A stretch of DNA of 64,000 nt from the NCBI GenBank assembly GCA_014529385.2, contig CM043969.1, forward strand, positions 11,922,648 through 11,986,647, in the 5' to 3' direction. The notes under the pieces are model-generated. The model was given only the letters and a program-made list of their open reading frames with translations, ran no database searches and had not been told where the DNA came from. Positions 55,395 to 64,000 of this stretch are shown piece after piece. This stretch comes from Adiantum capillus-veneris (taxonomy: Eukaryota; Streptophyta; Polypodiopsida; Polypodiales; Pteridaceae). A program made the position numbers and the translations under genes. Position 1 is the first letter of the stretch. Every line of letters begins with the position of its first letter.

Positions 55395-55398
55395 CTGC

Positions 55399-55720
55399 TA
55401 ATGTGTTTAGTAAGCCATACCAAGCCTTTACTGAAGAAGAGGCTAAGGAAAAAAATTTGTTGTTGCAGAAGAAGTTCACTGAACTGAAATATCATTTTAT
55501 ATAGTTGAAGTATAAGGGGGAACAACAGGTTCATGACCAACCTAAACCAGAGGGTTCTGAATGTGAAGTGATACTAATGGATAATGCAAATCAGGAAGTT
55601 CAAGAGCAGTTAATTGAAGATACAGCTCTAGTCACAGGACAGGAGAATGAAGCAAAGCATCTGCATGTTGGGGAAGCATTATTGAACACAGTCGCGGAAG
55701 TGTTGGGTAAGAACAATTAG
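55399..55720 (+). pseudogene. Region E, part 3 (second half of the split frame)
   Basis: Continues the frame from 41460 (the codon G-C|T spans the insertion): VFSKPYQAFTEEEAKEKNLL, QKKFTELKYHFI, then TAG (55502-55504) and in phase YKGEQQVHDQPKPEGSE and ANQEVQEQLIEDTALVTGQE to TAG at 55718. Charged and coiled-coil-like. The sequence TTGGGTAAGAAC at about 55702-55713 could be a splice donor. Immediately after it the inverted-duplication arm begins. Confidence 0.55.
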
Positions 55721-56483
55721 GTAGGCTAGATTTGGTCAATTTTTTCTACTCTTGTGAAAAATTACTTCTCATTGGGTCTGGCTTTTTGGACCACCCTTGG
55801 AATTGACTTCTTTGGTCTCACTTTGATACATATATGGTTGGCACGTCTCAGCCATAGTCTGCAAAAAAAAAAACCAGCATGTTTGTTGAAGCTCTTTGGT
55901 TATGGAGAGTATTTAGAAATGGTAAAAAGTTCTGATGAAGTAATGACCGTCGTGAATATGTCGAGTTTGCCTCAGATTCTGGCCCACACTTTGTGGTGTC
56001 TCCATTGATGGATGGTAACCACATGCTAATGGACCAAATGTCTGCAATATTGGAAATTGGTGGCTGTCATATAATGAGGCCTGTCTGGTATTGGTTTGGG
56101 CTCAGCTTTTGTTTGATATACTGTTGTACTCGTGGAAGCTTTTGGCCATCATAGCTTTGATTTCTTTCCATATTGGGAATAGGGATGGTTCTGAATTGGT
56201 AGTACAGGGCAGGGCTCAACATTCTCGAACGCTATTTTTTTAAGCATGATTTACTGAAAAGATTCTGCACATGACTTCTAGGTACTCTCAAACATGACCT
56301 AAAAATCATAAATCTACAGATTTGAGCTTTTTCGAACTGATGGGGTTTTAATTCAATGGAGTAACTAGTACAAGACTGAAGAGCACACCTATTGATGTTC
56401 TGAGGTGCGGGTAGAATGGTTGTGTGCTATCACAAACTTAGTTGGGAGATGAAGTAGACATACTGATAGAATGAGTCCCAGGT

Positions 56484-56760
56484 GGTTTAAAGATCCTGTA
56501 ATAAAAGTACTTGGCTGCCTTGGATTGAGTACCGGTAGCAAACTCTTAAGATACCAGGATTGTTGGTTGACTCTGGTCAAACCGAAACTATCAACTACTG
56601 ATCTTGTCTCTAGGTTTGAATCTGTTTTAACTCTTGAGTTTAACTTTGGCTTAAGAATTATTGTTTGGCTCTATTGGTATGATTTTTGACAGGTAAACAC
56701 CGAGTTTGAGATGGTTCTTCTTTCTTCTTTTCTCTGAGTAGTATCCTTGGGGCCCTTGTT
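56484..56760. other. About 277-bp indel between arms
   Basis: Present in the right arm between TGAGTCCCAGG and GTGCTGGTATG but absent near 17635 in the left arm. No terminal repeats or target duplication recognised; could be an insertion here or a deletion there. Confidence 0.55.
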
Positions 56761-57239
56761 GGGTGCTGGTATGATATATATAGGGATTGGTCACAAAATC
56801 AAAGTATATATTGCCCTCGTTAAAACTACCTTTTTTTAGATAACCTCTTTAATCATCAGGTAATGCCAAATAACTAGAGTTGGCACCACAACATGCATAC
56901 AGGGCTAACGATTCACGAATGTTGTTCTGTTTTTGTATGGATGCAAGTGACAACTTCTTCTTCCCTATACCTTGCTAGGTCTGATGATGTTTGGAGCAAC
57001 TTATGATGGGATGGACTGCTGTCCATTCCTTGTGATAATTATTTTTACATTAGAATGGTTCTCTCATTCTCAAACACAAATGTAGATAAGTATGCACTAA
57101 TTTGAGCAAAGAGTTGTAATATTACCAAACAAGATAATCAAGAGTGATAACAAAGCTATGACACTGATATGAGAGTTGTGAGTTGTCATTTGCACTTGTA
57201 AGTACAACTTAATGCACCCGTAGATAGAATGACATAGTT

Positions 57240-58690
57240 CAGGATCGGAGAACAAGTATTAGACAAAAATGATTACTAGGCTTGATTGCAAATGTACAAG
57301 GGCTCATGTATCCAAAGTTAGGCTTACGGAGCCATCAAGATTTCAGATTACAAAATTCAAAAAATAAAAAGTTTCTAACTGTCGTGAGGCAGTCCTATTG
57401 GGAAAATGTGTATCTCAATTGAGTCACAATTGGGTTGTCTCTCCTGATGTCTTTGTAACCCTGCTAAACCTTAGCGCAGTCGGCGCTCCCACTCTTCGGG
57501 CTCTCCAAGCCTGATAACTTATAAGAGTTGTCACATGCATTAGCGACAAAGCCCAGAAACCCCCACAACACACTGTTGTGGTGCATCACCCTCAGACTCG
57601 ATAGATGTCTGTCATATCCTCTTGGTCCAAGAAGGAGCCAATCAGGATGCCAAATGAACCTCCCCGCTAGTGAAGCCAATTTCCCACATAGACACGATCT
57701 ATCTGAGACAGATTAGATCCTCTGATGGCAATCTTCTCTAGGATAGCACAAGCTACCCAAGGAGTGCAAAAAGGCCTCATTGTGCCATACATTAGAACCC
57801 TCAATGTCAATACATAAAGATGTCCTACGCTCCCAACTGGATCCCATGCACAGTGGTCTAGCTGGCCCCAATCCAATCAGGTGAGTCCTCTAGCATGTTG
57901 AAGTCACCCTATCCACAACTATGATCCACATCAACGCATCAAAAATTTGTGTCCAAAACTTCTTCTCTGCACTAGCTTGATTAGGAGCACAAACGTTGAG
58001 CACCCCAAATGAGCTCACCCTGAAGCCTTAAGAGTAATCCATTGCATCCTATGAGGAACAATAATCCCTACAATCGTTATACATACACCTCCTTGCCCTC
58101 TTATGGGCTACAGCCAACTGACAAAATATATCATACGTGCTGCCAAGCGTTAGACTACACTATTGAAGCAAGATCTCGCATAAGTGATGCTCTTAAAGCA
58201 ACAATTAATCAATTTGTCCCCCGCCAAGCGCACTGGCGAAGTTCCTGGCCTAACCGGCCACGACAAGGCATAAACTTTGATAAACACAATCCCTTCACAT
58301 TCAATGAGATGACGCTCATGACGTCTCATTGAAGAGAGTTGACATTGCCGCCACCATCAATCGGTGAACTTTCGCAAGAGGCTCGGATGGGGAGTAATCC
58401 ATGATCGAGTGTCCGCGGTCCCAGATGGCTTTTGAACATAAGAGCTTCGCACCAAGGACTCAACAAGAAGAACCTCAGGTATGATTACATTGCACATCGG
58501 TTGGCGAAGGTTTGCAAATTGCCACAATCCTCACTACCACGTGGCGAACCCCATGCTTATTGATTGTTAACACCACATGAAAATGAGCAAGATCCCACGA
58601 GCGCAAGCTCATTTTCGTAACCTCTAGATTGCTGACAATGTGTGAAAATTCAATCACCTAGAGTCTTAGCCTCGTCAATAATTCCAACGC
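57240..58690 (-). pseudogene. LINE B, right copy (endonuclease region)
   Basis: Minus-strand counterpart of 3520-3673 plus 15652-17142. It keeps LSQIDRVYVGNWL (complement of about 57715-57670), with the Arg of the S-x-I-D-R-x-Y motif. The stretch 58657-58475 has LRSWDLAHFHVV, matching the end of the ORF1-like part. The site CCACGTGGTAGTGAGGATTG (complement of about 58530-58550) is the uninterrupted gypsy-1 target. Confidence 0.7.
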
Positions 58691-58722
58691 CCCCACCCCC
58701 AAAAGGCTTCCCCTTTCGTCCC

Positions 58723-59130
58723 TCAGGACTAAATAACACATAGTATTAATGAGGGGGGGGGGTAAGGGGATCGAGGGCAGAGAAGTGCATGCACGAAAAT
58801 TGGAGAGGTTGCAGCCGTAGATGGGCGCTTAAAAACTAAACCCGGCCACAGACTAAACCCGGGCAGCGCCTATGTTTTAAATATAAAACCCCAAAAACCC
58901 GGGCCATGGGTACAACATGTGCGCGCGGGTGGGATGGTTACCCCATGCGTCACAATCTGGGCGACGAGGCCCTGGGTTCAAATCGAGTCGCCGCCCGGGT
59001 TCCTTTTCGCGTTGACTTGCCACGTGTCCGGATTTAATTTGCCTCGGGCTCCCCGCATCCACTTACGCGCCGTCGATCCCCTTACCCCCCCCCCCCCCCC
59101 TTTAATGTTATGTGTCACTTAGTGTCGTGG
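58723..59130. mobile_element. 408-bp TIR element (MITE, Mutator-like target duplication)
   Basis: Flanked by CCTTTCGTCCC (58712-58722) and CCTTCCGTCCC (59131-59141), a 9-11-bp duplication with one mismatch; the left arm has a single copy at about 2577-2590, so this is an insertion. The ends are imperfect inverted repeats of about 50 bp (left TCAGGACTAAATAACACATA; right, reversed, CCACGACACTAAGTGACACA), followed by an inner inverted pair TAAGGGGATCGA. No coding capacity. A 9-bp-type duplication and long TIRs suit Mutator-derived MITEs. Inside lies a tRNA-like B box, GGTTCAAATC (58975-58984). Confidence 0.75.
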
Positions 59131-61715
59131 CCTTCCGTCCCTAAAGCCGCCCCTCTTAACTCACCCCCGGAGGAATGACAACCAGGCTAGATCTCACCCT
59201 GCCAACATGTTCGCTATTTTGGATACTCTCAATGACTATGTCGACTCCTCTGAGGAGTGTCTCCTCCCAACCCCTAGAGAAGCTCCCCCTCCCACATTGG
59301 AGGAACAGGTCAATGCCCTCAACAAATGAGCAAATTTTGATCTCAACAAGGAAAAAATCCCCCCATACTCCCCTTTTTCTACTCTGGTCCTTTTCTCCTC
59401 ATGTCCCACCCCCATGGAAGTTTTGAAGGACAACAAACGGAGCCACTCAAATGTCTCTCAAACCCCTCCAAGGGCAGGCAGTTCAGGTAAAAGACCTCAA
59501 CTCACTCATAGATGAAGTTTCTATCTTGGAACATTAAAGGGCTACAGACCCCTCTAGGACTAGGAAGATAGCCAACTGGCTGAAGGACAAGAAGTTTGAA
59601 GTTGTGGCTCTTCAAGAGATCAAGACCACAGGGAAAGATCTGCAGAGAAGACTGGCTGAGGTCTACAACGTCCTGCAATGGGATCCTCACACCATCCATA
59701 AGGCTTGAGCTTGGGAGATCCGCTATCCCCGTCACTGGCCAGCCCCCTCTGGCAGCTTGTCATCGGGAAAAGTTTGGTGTGCCATCAACCTTCCAGCCCC
59801 CTTCCACTGCAGACTGATTTCCCTTTAGGTGGGGGGCTCCATAGCTGATAGAATTGATCTCTCGGAAGAACTCTCGGCCTTCTCTTGCCCTTGCATTCTT
59901 CGAGGACAGATTTTTATGTAAAGGCACTACGGTCTTAGGCTCCGAGAAAGTAGATTGGGAAGATCTCAAATCCAAACTCCTACTTTAAGATCTTGGCACT
60001 CAAGGCGACAAAGCTCTGCAAATCCGCAATCGATGGTTTTACACTGATCTTGACTTCTTCAAGCTCCCCATCGCCCAAGTTTAAGTCAAAACCATCTGGT
60101 CTGACTGCTTCGCCTCGTTCTCCACTCCCTCTAAAGCCTGGTTTGCTGCTGTCCAAAAAAAGCAATAGCATCTCCGTAAAGAAGCCACTGTCATCAGGAA
60201 AAAAAGAAAAGAATCAATCTATGCCGACCTCATCCAGCTAGAGACCGTCCCCCCAGAACTTGCACAGCCAAACCAAAATCTCTCAATTGAGGGCACAGCT
60301 GCGTATGGAAGAAGACTTGGCGCTTAAACACACCTCTATATTCATCAAGGAATGGTGGGCTGGCCAAGTGGATCGCCCCTCGAAAGCCATGTTCTACTCA
60401 CTAAGATAGGAGACCTCGGGGGAGATGATTCCATTTTTCTCCCCTCAAGGCCAGGTAATCAACAGCGTGACAAAGATAACTTGGAGTATGCTCGGTCTCA
60501 CTTTGAGCAGCTCTTCAGCCCTCCAGAAACTATCTGAGAAACAGTAGCTCAAAACAGGGAAAAGATTTGGGCATGCAGAGCTAAGGTTATCTATGTGGAG
60601 AGTGCAAAGCTACTGGGGATCTCCCTCTCTCCCTTGCGGACATACACATCGCTATAGAGTCTCTCAAGCCTAAGAAAACCCCAGGCCTGATGGTCTTCCC
60701 TCATAATTCTTCCAGATGTTTAAGGAACAAATCTCTCCCTTTCTCCCCATGGAGTGGGAGGAATCACTGAAGCACCAAGCTCTACCCTCTCAATCAAGAC
60801 AGTGGTAATCAAGCTTCTACACGAGGGGGCCAAAGGACGTCTTAGCCAACTGGCGTCCACTAAACATGCTGAACACAACATACAAGATCTTCGCCCGTGC
60901 GATCTGGGCTGCTTGGAACCATCACCAGTCTCTTCTCCTCCCTAATTGGAGTCGAATAGTAGGCAGACCCTACTACTCAACGACTCCATTTGGTGGCCTT
61001 GCGTAACTGGCAAGGACATCCCTGTTAATCACTCGCGGTTATCTCTAACCATCCACAACAAAGGGATTCGTCGTCGGGGTGACATTTGGTACCCCCACCA
61101 CCACTCCTTGCTTACAGATCTAGATCTCTCCCTCAAGTTCAATCTCCTTTATCTATCGAAAGTGCCAGCTCTCCTCTTTGGATGCTTAACTGTTCCACTG
61201 GCATTTCTTTTGGAACCATTGTATGGCGAGGTGGGTTGTCCTGATTTAGCATGCGAAGTCCACAGAAGATCCTTAACGTTTCTATCCTCCCAACAATAGA
61301 CTCCAATCCTAAGATTATCCGTACTAAGCTGTTTCAAAGGCTTCAAATCAACTTGATCCTATCGTTCGAATTCTACACCTCTAACCCCCATTTGGCTTCT
61401 CCCTCGCTCATCCTCGTCTCCTTTACCAAGATTTGTCCCCCCCTCTTCATGTCTCCCTCAACCTGAGATGGAATCTTACCCTAGATAGAAGGTAGTGGTA
61501 TTTCAAGTTCCAATCCCTCTAGTCCCGCGCCTTTCCCCCTCAGCTCTCGAAGCTACCCCCATTGCTCCATGTTCAGTCGAGCACGTGTCGCGTCTTTTTG
61601 TCAATTGCCCTTTGAACGCCCTTCTTAGGTTTCTCCTGGTCTTGGAAGGAGATTTTACTAGGAGACAGTCACATACGCGCAGAGTTTATGTTGGCTATAT
61701 GGAATATTTTTAGAA
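59131..61715 (+). mobile_element. LINE A, right copy
   Basis: Plus-strand copy: ORF1 end (59200-59510), ORF2 start at ATG 59512 (MKFLSWNIKGL, with the Trp-Asn-x-Lys-Gly motif), a frame-shifted endonuclease to about 59930, a spacer, RT fingers (LNTTYKIFARAIWAAWN at about 60865-60915), and a decayed remainder to about 61715. It extends past position 61524, which corresponds to base 1 of the window, so it shows the part of LINE A that the left copy has outside the window. No active frame. Confidence 0.78.
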
Positions 61716-62024
61716 AAGCAGACTTTAACTTTAAGCGACACATCCTTCGAAACGATGGTGAACAGGTGATGCAACAGGTGAGGCCGAGGGTACAGTACTA
61801 CAGAACCCATCGCATGCTTGTGTCAGAAGAGGGGTTTGTCTGTATGTAGCTGATGTTGACCTCGCCGAGAGCAAGCAGACGAGGAATCCGTCACATCCTG
61901 GAGAAGGGCCAACGGCGGCCGGCTAGATGAGGGGAAGAAGGAGACGGTTGAGATACAGAGAAAATGGCTGGTGTCAGGATCCATCAAGGCAGACAAGATC
62001 ACATTTGTTTGTGTTCTGAATGCA
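61716..62024 (+). pseudogene. Unassigned sequence with a PPR-like fragment
   Basis: Mostly unrecognised. Just before the gypsy-4 LTR, 61951-62024 reads EIQRKWLVSGSIKADKITFV, continuing CVLNAC. The GxxKADKITFVCVLNAC part matches the second helix of a plant pentatricopeptide-repeat motif (GxxPDxxTFxxVLxAC). The LTR begins within the Cys codon region, so a PPR gene or its fragment may have been cut here. Only about 17 residues support it. Confidence 0.35.
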
Positions 62025-62607
62025 TGTTAACCCTCATGGCTCACGGACACCCTATCACCTACAACGGACGTGTATTATGTATTTGGTAGAGTCAGGTACC
62101 GGGCTTGTCGGACCAATAGGAAAAGGGTAAGAGTGATCGCCGATGAGAGGCGCACTCTAACCGGGACATTCAAGGGATTAGTTGGCTAAGCATGGGCGCC
62201 CAAGTGTGAATGGGGTGAGCTCATATAAAAGCCAACTAAACCTAAAATTCACTCATTCTCTCATTTGTACAATACAAGAGTGCTCTCGCTCCATCTCCAT
62301 CTCCATCATCTTCTTCTTCACCTCCTTGTGTGTGTGTATGTGTGAGAGAGAGAGAGGGAGAGTGTGTGTCCGATCGAGCATTACGAAGGCACGACGGCGG
62401 CGAAGCGGTTGAGCACGGCACGACTGTAGCTTCTTCTTCATCGCGGCGAGGAATCCACCACAAAGGCGAGCGTAGAGCGGTGAGTGACACACCCTTTGCT
62501 CTCTTGAGCTTGCTAGATTAGTCTTGTTGTGTGCTTGGAGCCATTTGTGGCTCGCACACGGTGTATCGGCAAGTCTCTTGCATCGACAGTGCGGCAAGGA
62601 GCGCACA
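62025..62607 (+). repeat. Gypsy-4 5' LTR
   Basis: About 583 bp, TGTTAACC...GCGCACA. TATA box TATAAAA at 62224-62230 in CTCATATAAAAGCC. The left border is inferred from TG and from the sequence change after the PPR-like fragment; the right border from the PBS. Confidence 0.7.
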
Positions 62608-62611
62608 TTTT

Positions 62612-62629
62612 TGGCGCCGCTGCCGGGGA
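62612..62629 (+). promoter_or_regulatory. Gypsy-4 primer binding site (tRNA-Asp type)
   Basis: TGGCGCCGCTGCCGGGGA, four bases after the LTR end; close to the common plant site TGGCGCCGTTGCCGGGGA. Confidence 0.85.
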
Positions 62630-63682
62630 ATCGCCCTGCACTAAGCCCAAGAGGCACTTTGTGCTTCTCCTATGAGTTGTTTGTAGTAGGAAAGAAGAGG
62701 AAGAGGAAGAGGAAGAGGAATGAATTGTTTTTCTGCAAGTTGTTAATTTCTGTATTGTCTGCAAGTTCTGTGATTTTTGCATAATGCTGTGTTTTCTATT
62801 TGCACACAGTCTTTGCACAATTAGTAGTCGTTAGCTTGTTTGCAGTGAATGAATAAGTAGGAAGGCAATTAGCAATTTCTGCTTGCACACAGTCTGTACA
62901 CAGTTTTCTGTCAAGGTTTGCCTGCACACAGTCTTTGCACAGTAAGGTAGTGAGAGAGGAAGTAGGTGGACAGTTAGCCTACTATCAGCAAGCAGTTAGG
63001 AGAGTGGTTAACAGATTAGTTAGTAGATTAGTTAGTGGTTAGCAGCACTGTTAGGGAGTAGATAAGGTAGTGAGCTGTCTGTGAGCTGTTGACTAGGAGA
63101 TTAGGTAGGTGACATTGTGTGTGGCCAAGAAAGGGTCACCAAAATCACGCGCGCCCAAAAAAAAAAAAACTAAAAAACTAAAAAACCGAAAATATTTAAG
63201 CGTGAGTGAATGGGCGGCTACACTAAAATTTTGATCAGGATCGGGATCGGCCCAAGCCCAAGCCCAGGCCCCAGTCCTCAGTCTTATGATATATACTAGA
63301 CTCACTTTTATATATATACCCTATCCCCTCAAGAGGGAATGAGAGCATGTGGGGCAAGTCCTCCACTCTCCTCCCTTCTCTTCCCACTTGCACCCTTAGA
63401 CTTTCTAATTTGGGCCTAGTTCCCTACTAGAAATTGACGGTTTTAGGGATTCCGAGGGCATAAAGTGACCAAACGGAGGGTTGTAAATCACGGCACGTCC
63501 CTCTGACCGAGACGCTTGTTTTGAGCTATCATACGTTCTATTCTATAGCTGGGTCAAAAAAAAAGGACCAAAAAATCAAAAAATAAATAAATAAGAAAAG
63601 ACTTGTGTTGCAAAACACCCAAAATTACTAGGTGAGCAGCCTTCACGGGCCCTCACTGACACTTCTAGGGGATCCAAGTCAT
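62630..63682 (+). other. Gypsy-4 untranslated leader
   Basis: No coding frame of note. It contains three copies of a short unit TGCACACAGTCT followed by T-x-CACA (about 62800, 62882 and 62921), a GGAAGA repeat near 62697-62720, GTTAG-rich sequence at 62985-63055, and A-runs near 63156 and 63556. Confidence 0.6.
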
Positions 63683-64000
63683 ATGAACCTACGCTCTGGA
63701 CGAGTGTTAGAGCACGAGCATATTGGTAGTGCCTCCATTTACGCGGGCACCCATTATTCCTCCACCCTAGGTTCTGGACCTTCGGCTGGGACTCAAGGTA
63801 GCGCGACCCAAGATCCTCATATCGCGTCTAGTGATTCTTCCTCTGACTACGAAGTCATGGAAGGGTATCCTACACCAAACCCTGATAGTTCAAGTCAAGA
63901 CATGCATGCCATGGGCCCACGGCCCGGGTCCAGCGTGTTTAGCCGCTTAAAAGAGACCCTTAGTAGAGCTACTCGCTTCGAACATGCGGTTAATGAAATA
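63683..64000 (+). CDS. Gypsy-4 gag, N-terminal part (runs off window)
   Basis: ATG 63683 opens 106 codons with no stop up to the last base. It begins MNLRSGRVLEHEHIGSASIY, and the MxxRSGR start is typical of plant Ty3/gypsy gag polyproteins. Ser/Thr/Pro-rich low-complexity sequence follows (SSDSSSDYEVMEGYPTPNPD), then a basic helix-like end (VFSRLKETLSRATRFEHAV). The distance to the PBS, about 1 kb, fits. Openness over its visible length suggests a younger copy than its neighbours. Confidence 0.7.
   Translation, partial: MNLRSGRVLEHEHIGSASIYAGTHYSSTLGSGPSAGTQGSATQDPHIASSDSSSDYEVMEGYPTPNPDSSSQDMHAMGPRPGSSVFSRLKETLSRATRFEHAVNEI

Larger units (their letters stand above)
55717..61524 (-). repeat. 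Right arm of the inverted duplication
   Basis: Reverse complement of the left arm. Contains the unclassified block (55717-57240), LINE B (57240-58690, minus), a 408-bp TIR element not in the left arm (58723-59130) and LINE A (59131-61715, plus). Lacks gypsy-1, the left-arm tandem duplication and the integrase filler, so it serves as the empty-site reference. About 0.9 kb of LINE B ORF1 is missing near 58690. Confidence 0.85.
62025..64000 (+). mobile_element. Gypsy-4: 5' part of a further Ty3/gypsy element
   Basis: Plus-strand LTR (62025-62607), PBS, a 1.05-kb leader and the start of gag, running off the window. PBS TGGCGCCGCTGCCGGGGA (62612-62629) is the tRNA-Asp-type site used by many plant gypsy elements, unlike that of gypsy-1 and gypsy-2. 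Possible target duplication half ATGCA at 62020-62024; the other half is outside the window. Confidence 0.8.

Noticed and set aside
58915-58990. Possible tRNA gene
   Set aside because: A and B box-like strings only; no acceptor or anticodon stem could be formed, and it lies within a TIR element.

Overview
This window looks like nuclear DNA of a land plant with a large, repeat-packed genome. The evidence is Ty3/gypsy elements with a second RNase H, Ty1/copia elements primed by initiator-tRNA-Met, LINEs with an APE endonuclease, and a short PPR-like fragment. A fern or other seedless plant is possible, but the sequence alone does not prove it. I see no intact host gene, rRNA, tRNA or CRISPR array. 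Nearly everything is nested or broken transposable elements plus some unrecognised coding-like DNA.

Layout. 1-18437 is the left arm of a large inverted duplication: LINE A (minus), LINE B (plus, starting about 2.6 kb) and a further block to 18437. It is interrupted by an almost complete gypsy element, gypsy-1 (3674-15647, minus). 18438-19389 is unassigned. 19390-20995 holds two 3' ends of LINE C facing away from each other, followed by a (TC)n tract and a longer LINE C copy (21090-24634, plus). At 24635 LINE C is fused to a 5'-truncated gypsy-3 (to 30184, plus), which is related to gypsy-1 and keeps its 3' LTR.

30185-41460 (plus) is an unrecognised, coiled-coil-rich coding-like region ('region E'). 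A copia element (30989-38336, minus, 5-bp TSD) is inserted in it. That copia element itself carries a gag-only non-autonomous element, NA-copia copy 1 (32434-36388, plus). At 41461 region E is cut by gypsy-2 (41461-55394, minus). Gypsy-2 contains a LINE D fragment (43414-46156) in place of its integrase and part of an LTR, and NA-copia copy 2 (47795-51473). Region E resumes at 55399 in the same reading frame and ends near 55717.

55717-61524 is the right, inverted arm: the same block, LINE B (minus) and LINE A (plus), with a 408-bp TIR element (58723-59130) that is missing from the left arm. 61716-62024 has a PPR-like scrap. From 62025 a fourth gypsy element starts (LTR, PBS, leader, gag) and runs off the window.

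How it fits together. Insertion borders were read from duplicated target sites and from comparing the two arms. These support this order: region E and the two arms came first; then gypsy-1, gypsy-2 and copia; then the two NA-copia copies, inserted inside gypsy-2 and copia. Gypsy-1 is the best preserved: one frame of 1,760 codons from gag to integrase with only four stop codons. The least familiar material is region E, the accessory reading frames upstream of gag in gypsy-1, the unknown C-terminal domain of the NA-copia protein, and a hairpin shared by the LTRs of three gypsy elements.
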